Shown piece after piece: positions 43,775 to 54,734 of a stretch of 64,000 bases of DNA. How positions within the stretch are numbered: position 1 is the stretch's first letter; the number at the start of each line of letters is the position of its first letter. Where the stretch lies: assembly GCF_000202835.1 (NCBI RefSeq), contig NC_015186.1, positions 2,357,001 through 2,421,000 on the forward strand. Reading direction: 5' to 3'. The notes beneath the pieces are model-generated. The model was not told the DNA's origin, searched no databases, and worked only from the letters and a program-made list of their open reading frames with translations. The position numbers and the translations under genes are program-made. This stretch comes from Acidiphilium multivorum AIU301 (GTDB lineage Bacteria; Pseudomonadota; Alphaproteobacteria; Acetobacterales; Acetobacteraceae).

Positions 43775-44167
43775 TCAGACGCGACGGCGCTTGCGCGGGC
43801 GGCAGCCGTTATGCGGAATCGGGGTCAGGTCGCGGATCGCGGTGATCGAGAAGCCGATCGTCTGCAGGGCGCGCAGCGCGCTCTCGCGTCCGGCCCCGGG
43901 GCCGCTCACTTCGATTTCCAGCGTCTCCATGCCATGCTCGCGCGCCTTGCGGCCGGCATCCTCGGCGGCAACCTGGGCGGCGTACGGGGTCGACTTGCGG
44001 CTGCCCTTGAAACCCTGGCTGCCGGCCGAGGACCACGAAATCGCGTTGCCCTGGGCGTCGGAGATCGTCACCATCGTGTTGTTGAAGCTCGCGAGCACGT
44101 GAGCGACGCCCGAGGAAATGTTCTTGCGTTCCTTGCGGCGGGGACGCGTGGAGGCTGCTTTGGCCAT
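43775..44167 (-). CDS. rpsK: 30S ribosomal protein S11
   Basis: This 130-residue protein of the small-subunit platform has the core [40 protein letters not shown] and the C-terminal [20 protein letters not shown]. It follows rpsM and precedes rpoA, the conserved alpha operon order. Confidence 0.98.
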   Translation of the reverse strand: MAKAASTRPRRKERKNISSGVAHVLASFNNTMVTISDAQGNAISWSSAGSQGFKGSRKSTPYAAQVAAEDAGRKAREHGMETLEIEVSGPGAGRESALRALQTIGFSITAIRDLTPIPHNGCRPRKRRRV

Positions 44168-44245
44168 GGATAATCCTGTCTCTGTCTCGATACGCCGGCC
44201 CGTGGGCGGGCGGCGCGGTCAGTCGGTAGGGCGCGGCGGAAGGGC

Positions 44246-44623
44246 TTAGCGGGTCGCCTTCTTCTTGCCGGCGATCGCGACCGCCTTGCCCTTGCGGGTG
44301 CGGGCGTTGGTGTGGGTGCGCTGGCCGCGGACCGGCAGGCCCTTGCGATGGCGCAACCCGCGATAGCAGCCGAGATCGACCAGCCGCTTGATGTTCATGG
44401 CGACTTCGCGACGCAGGTCACCCTCGACGCGATAGTCCCTGTCGATCAGCTCGCGGATCTTCATGATCTCGTCTTCGGAGAGCTGGTTCACGCGCTTGTC
44501 TTCGCCGATCTCGAGGGACTGGCAGATTTCGCGCGCCTTGGCGGGCCCGATGCCGTAGATGTAACGCAGGCTGATCAGCACGCGCTTGTTCGAAGGAATG
44601 TTTACGCCGGCAATACGCGCCAC
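44246..44623 (-). CDS. rpsM: 30S ribosomal protein S13
   Basis: This 125-residue protein of the subunit bridge and tRNA contact begins at GTG 44623 with [26 protein letters not shown] lies 7 bases upstream, which decides this start over an upstream in-frame ATG. The C-terminal basic tail [20 protein letters not shown] is intact. It is the first gene of the alpha operon, downstream of its own promoter. Confidence 0.98.
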
Positions 44624-44766
44624 GGTCTGCTCCTTAGATCGCCGCCGGATCGCGCCGGCGGCAGGGAAGATCATCCAACGGAAGGCGAAGCTCGGGCCCG
44701 GCGGGCCGGCATCGCCTGAACAAAGTGCGGCGCCCCGCCAGGGAGCGCCGCAAGACTGGTTGTCTA
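44624..44766 (-). promoter_or_regulatory. Structured leader of the alpha operon
   Basis: The transcript from the promoter at 44761-44789 would run through two hairpins before the rpsM ribosome-binding site. The first is at 44727-44751 (GCGGCGC/GCGCCGC arms) and the second at 44641-44662 (GCCGCCGG/CCGGCGGC). The second ends about 6 bases before the Shine-Dalgarno AAGGAG, so it could control translation. Confidence 0.55.
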
Positions 44767-44789
44767 AAGCCCGACCCGGTCAGAGTCAA
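44761..44789 (-). promoter_or_regulatory. Promoter of the rpsM-rplQ operon
   Basis: On the minus strand TTGACT (44784-44789) is followed after exactly 17 bases by TAGACA (44761-44766), a good sigma-70 type pair. It lies 138 bases before the rpsM start, in the gap after adk. Confidence 0.7.
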
Positions 44790-44823
44790 TCGACCTTGAT
44801 CAAATTTGCGTGATCGGGGCCGT

Positions 44824-45498
44824 TCATGCCGTTGCCGGCGCGGCGACCCCGGCGCGGCGCAGCGCGCCCTCGATCTCGGCCGTCACCTGATCCATCGCGG
44901 CCATCCCGTCGACGACGTGAAGGCGGCCCTTCTGCTCGTAATAGGGCAGGATCGGCGCGGTCTGCGCATTGTAGGCGACCAGGCGGTCCTTCACGACCTC
45001 GGCCTTGTCGTCCGGCCGGCGGACGAAATCATGGCTGCCGCATTTGTCGCACACGCCGGGGACGCTGGTCGGGTGGAACTTGTCGTGATAGCCGGCGCCG
45101 CAATGCGCACAGGTGAAGCGGCCGGAAATGCGCTCGACCAGCACCGCCTCGTCGACCTTGAGCAGGATGACGGCGTCGAGATCGAATTTCTGCTCGGCGA
45201 GCATCGTGTCCAGCGCCTGGGCCTGCGGCACCGTGCGCGGAAAACCGTCGAGGATGAAGCCGTTGCGGCAGTCCGGCTGGGACAGGCGGTTGCGCAGCAT
45301 GCCGATGATGATCTCGTCCGAAACCAGCGCGCCCGACTCCATCACCGCCTTCGCCGCGCGGCCCAGCTCGGTGCCCGCCTTCACCTCGGCCCGCAGCATG
45401 TCGCCGGTCGCGATCTGGGCAACACCGTAACGATCCTGCAGGATCTTGGCCTGGGTGCCCTTGCCGGCACCGGGTGGTCCCAAAAGAATGATGTTCAT
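44824..45498 (-). CDS. adk: Adenylate kinase
   Basis: This enzyme interconverts ATP plus AMP and two ADP. The 224-residue protein is the long type with P-loop [12 protein letters not shown] at residues 7-18. A zinc-binding LID is shown by [12 protein letters not shown] and CDKCGSHDF (four cysteines), as in Gram-positive and many alphaproteobacterial enzymes. The ATG overlaps the secY stop by 4 bases, the conserved spc-operon arrangement. Confidence 0.98.
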   Translation of the reverse strand: MNIILLGPPGAGKGTQAKILQDRYGVAQIATGDMLRAEVKAGTELGRAAKAVMESGALVSDEIIIGMLRNRLSQPDCRNGFILDGFPRTVPQAQALDTMLAEQKFDLDAVILLKVDEAVLVERISGRFTCAHCGAGYHDKFHPTSVPGVCDKCGSHDFVRRPDDKAEVVKDRLVAYNAQTAPILPYYEQKGRLHVVDGMAAMDQVTAEIEGALRRAGVAAPATA

Positions 45499-46844
45499 CG
45501 ACCGCGTGTTCTCCCTCGGCCTTTTCGGATCAGGCCTTCATACTGGTGTGCCAGAAGGTGCGACTGGATCTGCGCTACCGTATCCATCGTAACAGATACC
45601 ACGATGAGCAGCGAGGTGCCGCCGAAATAATATCCCGCAGCAAGGTCGAACTGGCCGATCAGGAACTGTGGAATGAGACAGACGATCACGAGATAGGCCG
45701 CGCCGATCGTGGTGAGGCGGGTCAGCACCGTGTCGAAATATTTGGCTGTATTTGCGCCTGGGCGGATTCCTGGAACAAATCCGCCATATTTCTTGAGATT
45801 GTCGGCGGTTTCTTCCGGGTTGAACACGACAGCCGTATAGAAATACGAGAAGAAGATGATCAGGCCGGCATAGAGCAGCATGTAGCCCGGCTGGCCGTTG
45901 GAGAGTTCGCGGGCCAGCAACTGCAGCCAGCCGGGGCCGGTGCCGTGGCTGAAGCCGATCACCGTGGCCGGGATCAGCAGCAGGGAGCTGGCGAAGATCG
46001 GCGGGATCACGCCGGAGGTGTTCACCTTCATCGGCAGATGCGACGAATCGCCGCCGAACATCCGGTTGCCGACCTGGCGCTTCGGATACTGGATCAGCAC
46101 CTTGCGCTGGGCACGCTCCATGAACACGACGAAGGCGACCACCGCGAGCGAGAGCACGAAGAAGCCGATGACGAAGCCGGTGGACAGGCCGCCGGAGGCG
46201 CCGAGCTGGAGCACGCTGGCGATCGCGCCCGGCAGGGCGGCGACGATGCCCGCGAAGATGATCAGGCTCGAGCCGTTGCCGATGCCGCGCGAGGTGATCT
46301 GCTCGCCCACCCACATCAGGAAGACGGAGCCGCCGGTCAGCGTGATCACGGTAGTGACGATGAAGAACAGGCCCGGATCGAGCACCGCGGGGCCGACCGT
46401 GGAGGTGATGCTCTCAAGTCCGATCGCGATGCCGTAGGACTGGGCGAGCGCGATCAGCACGGTCAGGTAGCGGGTGTACTGGTTGATCTTCTGCTGCCCG
46501 GTCTGGCCTTCCTTCTTCAGCGCCTCAAGCTGGGGCACGGCCGCCTGGAGCAGCTGCATGATGATCGAGGCCGAGATGTAGGGCATGATGTTCAGGGCGA
46601 ACACGGTCATGCGGCCGAGCGCGCCGCCGCTGAACATGTTGAACATGCCGAGGATGCCGCCGCCGTTCTGGGCGAGCATGTGCTCCATCACCGTCGGGTC
46701 GACCCCGGGGATCGGGATATAGGTGCCAAGGCGGAAAACGATCAGCGCGCCGAGGGTGAACCAGATCCGCTTCTTGAGATCGGTCGCCTTCGACAGGGTT
46801 TCGAGGTTGAAGCTCGAAGCGAGTTGCTCAGCGGCGGACGCCAT
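45495..46844 (-). CDS. secY: Preprotein translocase channel subunit SecY
   Basis: The 449-residue protein with ten helices forms the Sec channel. It has the plug and helix 2 region [20 protein letters not shown] and the cytoplasmic loop [41 protein letters not shown] lies in the region that contacts SecA and ribosomes. It sits between rplO and adk. The 137-base gap before it carries a large hairpin. Confidence 0.98.
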   Translation of the reverse strand: MASAAEQLASSFNLETLSKATDLKKRIWFTLGALIVFRLGTYIPIPGVDPTVMEHMLAQNGGGILGMFNMFSGGALGRMTVFALNIMPYISASIIMQLLQAAVPQLEALKKEGQTGQQKINQYTRYLTVLIALAQSYGIAIGLESITSTVGPAVLDPGLFFIVTTVITLTGGSVFLMWVGEQITSRGIGNGSSLIIFAGIVAALPGAIASVLQLGASGGLSTGFVIGFFVLSLAVVAFVVFMERAQRKVLIQYPKRQVGNRMFGGDSSHLPMKVNTSGVIPPIFASSLLLIPATVIGFSHGTGPGWLQLLARELSNGQPGYMLLYAGLIIFFSYFYTAVVFNPEETADNLKKYGGFVPGIRPGANTAKYFDTVLTRLTTIGAAYLVIVCLIPQFLIGQFDLAAGYYFGGTSLLIVVSVTMDTVAQIQSHLLAHQYEGLIRKGRGRTRGR

Positions 46845-46890
46845 GAATATCCCTCATCCAACGGCAGCGTGCCGTATCTCCGGAAACCGG

Positions 46891-46935
46891 AACGGCGCCG
46901 CGGGTCAGTGAAAACTCACGACCTGCAGCGCCGTT
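46891..46935. promoter_or_regulatory. Long hairpin between rplO and secY
   Basis: AACGGCGC pairs with GCGCCGTT, GGTC with GACC, and GTGA with TCAC around the loop AAAC, giving a stacked 45-base stem-loop. It lies inside the operon, 47 bases before the secY start, with no T run. It may be a processing site or attenuator. Confidence 0.6.
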
Positions 46936-46981
46936 CGTCAGGCTCTAGTGTGCCGCAACCTTGGTGGTCACGGCAAGTGGT

Positions 46982-47467
46982 TCAGGCAGATGCCGGCTCC
47001 GCGCGCGCGACCGTTGTGGTCACGCTGCCGCCGGCCTGCTCGATCGCCGCGATCGCGCCGGCGGACGCGCCGGACACCTCGATCTCGACCTTCTGCGAAA
47101 TCTCGCCGCGGCCGAGCAGACGCACGCCGGCGAGCTTCGAGCCGGCATAGACGCCGGCGGCGCGCAACGTCGCCTCGGTGATCTTCTGGCCGGCGTCGAT
47201 CTTGCCGGACTCGATCAGCGCCGCGAGGGTGCCGACATTGAGCGGCGCGTAGTCCTTGCGGTTGACGTTGTTGAAGCCGCGCTTCGGCAGACGCCGGTAG
47301 ATCGGGAGCTGGCCGCCCTCGAACCCGTTCAGCGACACGCCCTCACGCGCCTTCTGGCCCTTGACGCCCTTGCCGGACGTCTTGCCCTTGCCCGAGCCGA
47401 TGCCGCGGCCGAGCCGCTTCGACTTGGGACGCGCGCCCGGATTGTCGCGCAGTTCGTTCAGTTTCAT
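46982..47467 (-). CDS. rplO: 50S ribosomal protein L15
   Basis: The 161-residue protein begins [20 protein letters not shown], followed by the Gly-rich RNA-binding segment [20 protein letters not shown]. The C-terminal domain ends with [20 protein letters not shown]. Its ATG overlaps the rpmD stop by one base. Confidence 0.98.
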   Translation of the reverse strand: MKLNELRDNPGARPKSKRLGRGIGSGKGKTSGKGVKGQKAREGVSLNGFEGGQLPIYRRLPKRGFNNVNRKDYAPLNVGTLAALIESGKIDAGQKITEATLRAAGVYAGSKLAGVRLLGRGEISQKVEIEVSGASAGAIAAIEQAGGSVTTTVARAEPASA

Positions 47468-47661
47468 TACGACAGCTCCTCGACCTTCAGGAGATGCTTG
47501 ACCTTGCGGATGCGGCCGAGCGTTTCCGGGGTGGCGGCGAGTTCACGGCTCGCGTTCATCCGGTGCAGGCCGAGACCGATCAGGGTCTCCTTCTGGCCCG
47601 GCTTGCGGCCGATCGGCGATCCGACCTGGGTGACGCGCACCCGCTTCACCTGCTCAGACAT
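47467..47661 (-). CDS. rpmD: 50S ribosomal protein L30
   Basis: This 64-residue protein is standard for bacterial L30. The core is [20 protein letters not shown] and [20 protein letters not shown]. It overlaps rpsE by 8 bases. Confidence 0.98.
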   Translation of the reverse strand: MSEQVKRVRVTQVGSPIGRKPGQKETLIGLGLHRMNASRELAATPETLGRIRKVKHLLKVEELS

Positions 47662-48223
47662 CGGCCGGGGCCTCCTTCTCGCGCTTCGGGCCGAACAGGT
47701 CGGCGACCTTCTTGCCGCGACGCGAGGCGACGCTGCGCGGGCTCGCGCACTGCGAAAGCGCCGCGACCGTGGCCTTCACCATGTTGTGCGGGTTGCGGCT
47801 GCCGAGCGACTTCGCCACGACGTCGCCGATGCCGAGGGTCTCGAACACCGCGCGCATCGGACCGCCGGCGATGATGCCGGTGCCGGGGGGCGCCGCGCGC
47901 AGGACGACATGACCGGCGCCGAAACGGCCCTCGATGTCGTGATGCAGCGTGCGGCCTTCCTTCATCGGGACGCGGATCATGCCGCGCTTCGCGCGCTCGG
48001 TCGCCTTGCGGATGGCTTCCGGGACTTCCTTCGCCTTGCCGGCGCCGAAGCCGACCCGGCCCTTCTGGTCGCCCACCACCACGAGGGCGGCGAAGGCGAA
48101 GCGACGGCCGCCCTTCACCACTTTCGCGACGCGGTTGATGGTGACGAGCTTGTCGATCAGCTCGTCGCCATCGCGATCCCGCTCGCGCTCGCGGCCCCGG
48201 CCTTCTCTCGGTTCGCGTGCCAT
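47654..48223 (-). CDS. rpsE: 30S ribosomal protein S5
   Basis: This 189-residue protein of the decoding-fidelity region (with S4 and S12) has the N-terminal dsRNA-binding fold [20 protein letters not shown] and [20 protein letters not shown]. The C-terminal part contains [17 protein letters not shown] charged low-complexity start ([14 protein letters not shown]) is an extension typical of the group. Confidence 0.98.
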   Translation of the reverse strand: MAREPREGRGRERERDRDGDELIDKLVTINRVAKVVKGGRRFAFAALVVVGDQKGRVGFGAGKAKEVPEAIRKATERAKRGMIRVPMKEGRTLHHDIEGRFGAGHVVLRAAPPGTGIIAGGPMRAVFETLGIGDVVAKSLGSRNPHNMVKATVAALSQCASPRSVASRRGKKVADLFGPKREKEAPADV

Positions 48224-48233
48224 GCCCTGCTCC

Positions 48234-48596
48234 TCAGAAATCCAGACCGCTCTCGCGAGCGGCTTCGGCCAGGGCCTTCACCCGGCCATGATACATGTAG
48301 GCGCCACGGTCGAAGACGACCTGGGTGACCCCGGCCTCCTTCGCGCGCTCGGCGACGAGCTTGCCCACCGCCGCGGCGGCCGCCTTGTCGGCGCCGGTCT
48401 TCAGCGCCGAACGCAACCCGGCATCGAGCGAGGACGCCGCGGCCAGCGTGCGGCCGGCGGCATCGTCGATCACCTGGGCGTAGATGTGCTTGCCCGACCG
48501 GAACACCGACAGCCGCGGGCGGCCATGCGCCTTCAGGCGGATCTGGTAGCGGAGGCGCTGGCGGCGCCGCGCCTCGTTTTCGTGTACAGCGCTCAT
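48234..48596 (-). CDS. rplR: 50S ribosomal protein L18
   Basis: This 120-residue 5S rRNA-binding protein has [40 protein letters not shown] and the C-terminal [20 protein letters not shown]. The start is the ATG at 48596, which overlaps the rplF stop as TAATG. Confidence 0.98.
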   Translation of the reverse strand: MSAVHENEARRRQRLRYQIRLKAHGRPRLSVFRSGKHIYAQVIDDAAGRTLAAASSLDAGLRSALKTGADKAAAAAVGKLVAERAKEAGVTQVVFDRGAYMYHGRVKALAEAARESGLDF

Positions 48597-49129
48597 TACT
48601 TCTTCTTGCCTTCCTTGCGGCGGATCGCCTCGCCCTCGAACTTCACACCCTTGCCCTTGTAGGGTTCGGGCGGACGGAAGGCGCGGAGCTCGGCGCAGAC
48701 CTGCCCGACCAGACGCTTGTCGATACCCTCGACCTTGATCGAGGTCGGCTTTTCGCAGGTGATCTTGATGCCCTGCGGCACCGGATAGACCACATCGTGC
48801 GAGAAGCCGAGATTCATCACCAGGTTGCTGCCCTGGACCGCGGCGCGGAAACCCGTGCCGTTGATCTCGAGCGTCTTGGCGTAGCCCTGCGAAACGCCCT
48901 GGACCATGTTGGCCACATTGGCGCGGGTGGTGCCCCACATCATCCGCGAGGCCGCTTCCTTGTCGCGCGGCGACACCGTCACCTTGCCGTCCTCGACCAC
49001 CGTCTCGACCCGCTCGGACAGGGGCATCTTCAGCTCGCCCAGCTTGCCCTTCGCGGTCAGGATGCCGTCGACCACGGTGATCGACACACCCTGCGGCAGC
49101 GCGACCGGATATTTACCAACTCGTGACAT
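48596..49129 (-). CDS. rplF: 50S ribosomal protein L6
   Basis: This 177-residue protein has two similar domains. It starts [20 protein letters not shown], and the second domain has the L6 signature [20 protein letters not shown]. The end [20 protein letters not shown] is the conserved tail. It lies between rpsH and rplR, the spc order. Confidence 0.98.
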
Positions 49130-49141
49130 GATGCTGCCTCC

Positions 49142-49540
49142 TCAGAAGACGCGGCAGAGCACTTCGCCGCCGACATTGGCGGTGCGTGCCTCGACATCGC
49201 TCATCACGCCGCGCGGGGTCGACAGGATCGACACGCCGAGCCCGGCATAGACGCGCGGCAGCTCCTTGATCTTGGAATACACGCGGCGGCCCGGACGGGA
49301 AACGCGGGTGATTTCCTTGATCACCGGCTCGCCGTCGTTGTACTTGAGCTCGATGCGCAGCTGGGCCACGCCGGGGCGAAGCTCTTCCTTGGAGAAGCCG
49401 CGAATGAAGCCTTCGCGCTTCAGCACGTCGAGCACGTTGGCGCGCAGGTTCGACGCAGGCGCGACGCACACCGCGTGGCGGGCGCGCTGCGCGTTGCGGA
49501 TGCGGGTGAGCATGTCACCCAGGGGATCAGACATCGACAT
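49142..49540 (-). CDS. rpsH: 30S ribosomal protein S8
   Basis: This 132-residue 16S rRNA-binding protein is the usual translational repressor of spc operons in E. coli. It has [20 protein letters not shown] and the C-terminal signature [21 protein letters not shown] second in-frame ATG two codons in (49534) is an alternative start. Confidence 0.98.
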   Translation of the reverse strand: MSMSDPLGDMLTRIRNAQRARHAVCVAPASNLRANVLDVLKREGFIRGFSKEELRPGVAQLRIELKYNDGEPVIKEITRVSRPGRRVYSKIKELPRVYAGLGVSILSTPRGVMSDVEARTANVGGEVLCRVF

Positions 49541-49551
49541 GTATTATCCCC

Positions 49552-49857
49552 TTACCAGCTCGACTTGACCATGCCCGGAATCTGCCCGGCGCTCGCGAGG
49601 TCGCGCAGCGCGACACGGCAGAGCTTGAACTTGCGATAGTTGCCGCGGGCGCGCCCGGTCAGTTCGCAGCGCAGCCGCACGCGGGTCTTCGCGCCGTTGC
49701 GCGGGAGTTGCGCGAGCTTCAGCGTCGCGTCGAACCGGTCCTCCACGGGGAGGGAACGGTCGTTCACGATCGCCTTCAGCGCCGCGCGCTTCGCCGCATC
49801 ACGCGCCGCCATCTTCTCGCGCCGCTTATTCCGATTGACCTGAGAGGTCTTCGCCAT
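49552..49857 (-). CDS. rpsN: 30S ribosomal protein S14
   Basis: The 101-residue protein is the long, zinc-free (C-minus) form of S14. It begins [20 protein letters not shown], and the C-terminal signature is [20 protein letters not shown]. No CxxC zinc pairs are present. Confidence 0.98.
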   Translation of the reverse strand: MAKTSQVNRNKRREKMAARDAAKRAALKAIVNDRSLPVEDRFDATLKLAQLPRNGAKTRVRLRCELTGRARGNYRKFKLCRVALRDLASAGQIPGMVKSSW

Positions 49858-49934
49858 CGTCTTCTATCCTCCGGAACCTGCCGGCACTTCCCGGCGGTTT
49901 TCCACTAAATCCGTTTACGCGCCTGAAAATCCGC

Positions 49935-50492
49935 TCAGTTGACGAACGGAATCTCAAACCCTTTGAGCAGTGCCTTCGCCTCGGCATCGGTCGGCGCCGT
50001 GGTCACGAACACGATGTCCATGCCGCGCATGTCGTCGACCTTGTCGTACTCGATCTCGGGGAACACGATCTGCTCCTTGAGACCCATGGCGAAATTGCCG
50101 CGGCCGTCGAAACCCTTGCCCGAGATGCCGCGGAAGTCGCGCACGCGGGGGAGCGCGATCGTCACCAGCCGGTCAAGGAACTCGTACATCCGCGCGCGGC
50201 GCAGCGTCACCTTGCAGCCGATCGGCAGGCCCTTGCGGATCTTGAAGCCGGCGATCGCCTTCTTCGCCACCGTCTTGACCGGCTTCTGGCCGGCGATCAG
50301 CGTCAGCTCGGCCACCGCGGCGTCGAGCTTCTTCTGGTCCGCGGCCGCCTCGCCGACGCCCATGTTGATCACGATCTTCTCAAGCTTCGGCACCTGCATC
50401 GGGTTCGTGTAGCCGAACTCCTTCTGCAGCGCCTCCCGCACCACGGTCTCGTAGTGCTGCTGAAGCCGGGTCTTGGCAATGGCCTCGCTCAT
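49935..50492 (-). CDS. rplE: 50S ribosomal protein L5
   Basis: This 185-residue 5S rRNA-binding protein has the L5 signature [20 protein letters not shown]. It also has [20 protein letters not shown] and the central [21 protein letters not shown] chose the ATG at 50492, with GAGG about 8 bases before it. An in-frame ATG at 50510 would overlap rplX and has no ribosome-binding site. Confidence 0.97.
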   Translation of the reverse strand: MSEAIAKTRLQQHYETVVREALQKEFGYTNPMQVPKLEKIVINMGVGEAAADQKKLDAAVAELTLIAGQKPVKTVAKKAIAGFKIRKGLPIGCKVTLRRARMYEFLDRLVTIALPRVRDFRGISGKGFDGRGNFAMGLKEQIVFPEIEYDKVDDMRGMDIVFVTTAPTDAEAKALLKGFEIPFVN

Positions 50493-50502
50493 CGCTCTAT
50501 CC

Positions 50503-50823
50503 TCAACCATCGATCACGGAGTCGCTCTTGCGGGCGACCCGGACCTTGCGACCGTCCTCGAGAACGCGGAAGCCCACGCGGGTCGGCTTCTTCGTCTCCG
50601 GATCGATCAGTGCAATATTCGACAGATGGACCGGCATCTCCTTCTGGATGATGCCGCCCTGCTCGCCCATGCCACGGGCCTTGGTGTGGCGCTTCGCCAC
50701 CGCCACGCCCGAGACCACGGCCTTGTTCTCGGCCGGCAGCACGCGCAGAACCTCGCCTTCGCGGCCCTTGCTCGCGCCGGCGATCACGACCACCCGGTCG
50801 CCCTTACGGATACGCGCGGCCAT
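50503..50823 (-). CDS. rplX: 50S ribosomal protein L24
   Basis: This 106-residue KOW-domain protein is an early assembly initiator. The KOW motif is [20 protein letters not shown] at about residues 4-23. [20 protein letters not shown] is the conserved middle. It begins one base after the rplN stop. Confidence 0.98.
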   Translation of the reverse strand: MAARIRKGDRVVVIAGASKGREGEVLRVLPAENKAVVSGVAVAKRHTKARGMGEQGGIIQKEMPVHLSNIALIDPETKKPTRVGFRVLEDGRKVRVARKSDSVIDG

Positions 50824-50824
50824 A

Positions 50825-51193
50825 TTACAGCACCTCCGGCGCCAGGCTGATGATCTTCATGAACTTGCGCGCGCGCAGCTCGCGGGTGACCGGCCCGAAG
50901 ATACGGGTGCCGATCGGCTCCATCTGCTTGTTGATCAGCACGGCCGCATTGCGGTCGAAGCGGATCACGCTGCCATCGGCGCGGCGCACCGGGTAGGCGG
51001 TGCGAACGACGACGGCCTGGTGCACATCGCCCTTCTTCACCTTGCCGCGGGGGATCGCGTCCTTGATCGAGACGACGATGACATCGCCGACCGAGGCGGT
51101 GCGGCGCTTAGAGCCGCCCAGCACCTTGATGCACTGCACCCGGCGCGCGCCCGAATTGTCGGCAACGTCGAGATTGGATTCAACGATGATCAT
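50825..51193 (-). CDS. rplN: 50S ribosomal protein L14
   Basis: This 122-residue protein of the intersubunit face has [20 protein letters not shown] and the L14 signature [20 protein letters not shown]. It ends [12 protein letters not shown]. It has the standard length and place between rpsQ and rplX. Confidence 0.99.
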   Translation of the reverse strand: MIIVESNLDVADNSGARRVQCIKVLGGSKRRTASVGDVIVVSIKDAIPRGKVKKGDVHQAVVVRTAYPVRRADGSVIRFDRNAAVLINKQMEPIGTRIFGPVTRELRARKFMKIISLAPEVL

Positions 51194-51194
51194 C

Positions 51195-51467
51195 TCACGC
51201 TCCCTGGGCTTCGGCGGCGGCGCCGACCGGCTCGCCGTTGCGCGCGGTCACGAGCCAGGCCTTGCGCTTGCTGATCGGCGGGCACTCCTCGATCCGCACC
51301 AGATCGCCCATCGCGCAGACATTGCCTTCGTCATGCGCCGCATACTTCTTCGAGCGGCGGATGAATTTCTTGTAAAGCGGATGCATGACGCGACGCTCGA
51401 CAAGCACCGTGACGGTCTTGTCCATCTTGTCGCTCACGACCCGTCCGGTCAGGACGCGCTTCGGCAT
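51195..51467 (-). CDS. rpsQ: 30S ribosomal protein S17
   Basis: This 90-residue OB-fold protein has [20 protein letters not shown] and the S17 signature [20 protein letters not shown]. It is about ten residues longer at the C-terminus ([10 protein letters not shown]) than the E. coli protein. Confidence 0.98.
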   Translation of the reverse strand: MPKRVLTGRVVSDKMDKTVTVLVERRVMHPLYKKFIRRSKKYAAHDEGNVCAMGDLVRIEECPPISKRKAWLVTARNGEPVGAAAEAQGA

Positions 51468-51480
51468 AACTCTAAACCCC

Positions 51481-51687
51481 TCAAGCCTTGGCCGCGGCGC
51501 GGGCGCGCTCGGCCTGAATCGTCTTCACACGTGCCACGTCCCGACGCGCCTTGCGGATCTGGCTGGTGTTCTCCTGCTGGCCGGTGGCCCGCTGGAACCG
51601 CAGGTTCAGCTGCTCGCGCTTCAGTTCGAGCAGCATGTCGTTCAGTTCGTCCGGCGTCTTGGTCCGGATGTCGGTCGCCTTCGTCAT
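51481..51687 (-). CDS. rpmC: 50S ribosomal protein L29
   Basis: This 68-residue two-helix protein sits near the tunnel exit, a docking site for SRP and trigger factor. It has [20 protein letters not shown] and [20 protein letters not shown]. It starts 1 base after rplP stops. Confidence 0.98.
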   Translation of the reverse strand: MTKATDIRTKTPDELNDMLLELKREQLNLRFQRATGQQENTSQIRKARRDVARVKTIQAERARAAAKA

Positions 51688-51688
51688 C

Positions 51689-52105
51689 TCAGGCCTCTCC
51701 GATACGGGTGACGATCTTGGTCTTGATCGGCAGCTTCGCGGCGCCGAGCTTCAGTGCCTCGCGCGCGATGCCTTCGGCAACACCGTCGATCTCGAACATG
51801 ATGCGGCCCGGCTGGACGCGCGCCACCCAGTATTCCGGGGCGCCCTTGCCCGAGCCCATGCGGACTTCGGCCGGCTTGGTGGAGACCGGCAGGTCCGGGA
51901 AGATGCGGATCCACACGCGGCCGGCGCGCTTCATCTGGCGCGTGATGGCCCGGCGGGCGGACTCGATCTGCCGCGCGGTGATCCGCTCCGGCTCCAGCGC
52001 CTTGAGGCCGAACTGGCCGAAATTGAGCTGCGTGTTCCCCTTGGCGGTGCCGTGGATGCGGCCCTTGTGCGCCTTGCGGAATTTCGTTCGCTTCGGTGAC
52101 AACAT
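51689..52105 (-). CDS. rplP: 50S ribosomal protein L16
   Basis: This 138-residue protein near the A site starts [20 protein letters not shown]. It carries the L16 signatures [20 protein letters not shown] and [20 protein letters not shown]. The length is normal. Confidence 0.99.
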   Translation of the reverse strand: MLSPKRTKFRKAHKGRIHGTAKGNTQLNFGQFGLKALEPERITARQIESARRAITRQMKRAGRVWIRIFPDLPVSTKPAEVRMGSGKGAPEYWVARVQPGRIMFEIDGVAEGIAREALKLGAAKLPIKTKIVTRIGEA

Positions 52106-52120
52106 GTTATCTGCTCCGGC

Positions 52121-52797
<677 letters not shown>

Positions 52798-52798
<1 letters not shown>

Positions 52799-53259
52799 TA
52801 CGCAGGCACCCCTTCATTCGCCGCCGGGCTGGCACTTGCCGCCGGCTTGGCCGCGGCGCGCCGGGCGCGGCGGTCGGCCTTGGTCTCGATGTCGCGCTCG
52901 GCCACGACGATGCGCAGATGGCTGAACCACTTCTCGACCCGCGCCGCGCGGCCACGGCCACGGGCATGGAAGCGGCGCATCACGATCGAGCGGCCGACAT
53001 CGGCGGTGGTGACGACCAGGCGGTCGACATCCAGCTGATGGTTGTTCTCGGCGTTGGCAATGGCCGACTCCAGCGCCTTCTTCACGTCCTTCGCGATGCG
53101 GCGCTTGCTGAACGTGAGGTCGGCCACGGCCTTGCCCGCCGGCTTGTTGCGGATGGATGCCGCGACGACATTGAGCTTGCGCGGGCTGCAGCGCAGGTTG
53201 CGCAGAACCGCCTCGGCCTCGGAGTCGGCCAGCGTGCGCGGATGATTCGGTTTGCTCAT
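52798..53259 (-). CDS. rplV: 50S ribosomal protein L22
   Basis: This 153-residue tunnel-lining protein has [20 protein letters not shown] and [20 protein letters not shown]; the macrolide-relevant hairpin [20 protein letters not shown] shows no obvious insertion. The C-terminal Ala-rich extension is about 25 residues beyond the core. I took [10 protein letters not shown] as start; the upstream in-frame extension overlaps rpsS. Confidence 0.97.
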
Positions 53260-53260
53260 G

Positions 53261-53539
53261 TCAGCCTCGCTTCGCCTTCTTGTCGGCCGCGTGGCCATTG
53301 AACGTGCGGGTCGGCGAGAACTCGCCGAACTTGTGACCCACCATGTTCTCGGTCACCTGCACCGGCAGGAACTTCCGGCCATTGTAGACGCCGAAGGTAA
53401 GCCCGACGAACTGCGGCAGGATGGTCGAGCGGCGCGACCAGATCTTGATGATCTCGTTGCGGCCCGACGCGCGCGAGGCGTCGGCCTTGTTCAGCATGTA
53501 CCCGTCGACGAACGGGCCCTTCCAGACGGAACGTGTCAT
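53261..53539 (-). CDS. rpsS: 30S ribosomal protein S19
   Basis: This 92-residue protein of the small-subunit head begins [20 protein letters not shown] and has the S19 signature [20 protein letters not shown]. The length is standard. It lies between rplB and rplV. Confidence 0.99.
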   Translation of the reverse strand: MTRSVWKGPFVDGYMLNKADASRASGRNEIIKIWSRRSTILPQFVGLTFGVYNGRKFLPVQVTENMVGHKFGEFSPTRTFNGHAADKKAKRG

Positions 53540-53544
53540 CTCGA

Positions 53545-54378
53545 TCAGCCCTTCCCGACCTTGCGACGGCGGATGATAAGGCCGTCAGTCCGCTTGTTCG
53601 CACGCGTCTTCGCACCCTTGGTCGGCTTGCCCCACGGCGTGACCGGGTTGCGACCACCAGAGGTGCGCCCCTCGCCACCACCCAGCGGATGGTCGACCGG
53701 GTTCATCGCGACGCCGCGGTTGTGAGGACGCCGGCCCAGCCAGCGCTTGCGACCCGCCTTGCCGAGCTGCTGGTTGGAGTGATCGGGGTTCGACACCGCG
53801 CCGATCGACGCCATGCACTCGCCGCGGATCAGACGCAGCTCACCGGACATCAGCTTCACCTGGGCATAGCCCTGGTCCTTGCCGACCAGCTGGGCGAAGG
53901 TGCCGGCCGAACGGGCCAGCTTGCCGCCGGCGCCGGCCTTCAGCTCGATATTGTGGACGATCGTGCCAACCGGGATCGCCGAGAGCGGCATCGCATTGCC
54001 GGGCTTCACGTCGACCTTGACGCCGGCGACGACCTGGTCACCCACCTTTAGGCGCTGCGGCGCCAGGATGTAGGCCAGTTCGCCGTCCTCATACTTCACG
54101 AGGGCGAGGAAGGCCGAACGGTTCGGGTCGTATTCGAGGCGCTCGACCGTCGCCGCCACGTCGAACTTGCGGCGCTTGAAGTCGACGACGCGATAGGCGC
54201 GCTTGTGTCCGCCGCCACGGAACCGGACCGTGGTGCGGCCATGGTTGTTGCGCCCGCCAGAGCTGGTCAGCCCTTCGGTCAGGCCCTTGACCGGCTTGCC
54301 CTTCCAGAGCTCGGACCGGTCCACCAGCACGGTGCCGCGAAGGCTCGCCGTGACCGGTTTAAAATGCTTGAGTGCCAT
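53545..54378 (-). CDS. rplB: 50S ribosomal protein L2
   Basis: This 277-residue protein near the peptidyl-transferase centre begins [20 protein letters not shown]. It has [20 protein letters not shown] and the C-terminal signature [20 protein letters not shown] with the conserved histidine needed for activity. It is intact. Confidence 0.99.
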   Translation of the reverse strand: MALKHFKPVTASLRGTVLVDRSELWKGKPVKGLTEGLTSSGGRNNHGRTTVRFRGGGHKRAYRVVDFKRRKFDVAATVERLEYDPNRSAFLALVKYEDGELAYILAPQRLKVGDQVVAGVKVDVKPGNAMPLSAIPVGTIVHNIELKAGAGGKLARSAGTFAQLVGKDQGYAQVKLMSGELRLIRGECMASIGAVSNPDHSNQQLGKAGRKRWLGRRPHNRGVAMNPVDHPLGGGEGRTSGGRNPVTPWGKPTKGAKTRANKRTDGLIIRRRKVGKG

Positions 54379-54392
54379 GTTTCAGTCTCGCC

Positions 54393-54734
54393 TTACGCCA
54401 GCCGCGTCGTGAAATCGATCGACTGACCCTCGGCCAGCGTCACGAACGCCTTCTTGAAGTCCGAACGCCGGCCCGGGCGGCCCTTGAAGCGCTTTGTCTT
54501 GCCCTTCTGGACGAGCGTGTTCACGCTCAGCACCTTCACGCCGAACAGGGTTTCGACCGCCGCCTTGATGCCGGGCTTGGTCGCATCGAGCGACACCTTG
54601 AAGCCGACCTGGTTCTTTTCCGACAGGGCCGTCGCCTTCTCGGTGATCAGCGGCCCGCGGATGATGTCGAACATCGCCTCGCGCGACAGCACCGGCTTCT
54701 TCGGCGCCGCCTTCTTTTCAGCGGTCTCGCTCAT
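54393..54734 (-). CDS. rplW: 50S ribosomal protein L23
   Basis: This 113-residue tunnel-exit protein docks trigger factor and SRP. The first 20 residues are a Lys/Ala extension; the core starts at about residue 23 with [40 protein letters not shown] is the L23 signature. It overlaps rplD by 4 bases. Confidence 0.98.
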   Translation of the reverse strand: MSETAEKKAAPKKPVLSREAMFDIIRGPLITEKATALSEKNQVGFKVSLDATKPGIKAAVETLFGVKVLSVNTLVQKGKTKRFKGRPGRRSDFKKAFVTLAEGQSIDFTTRLA

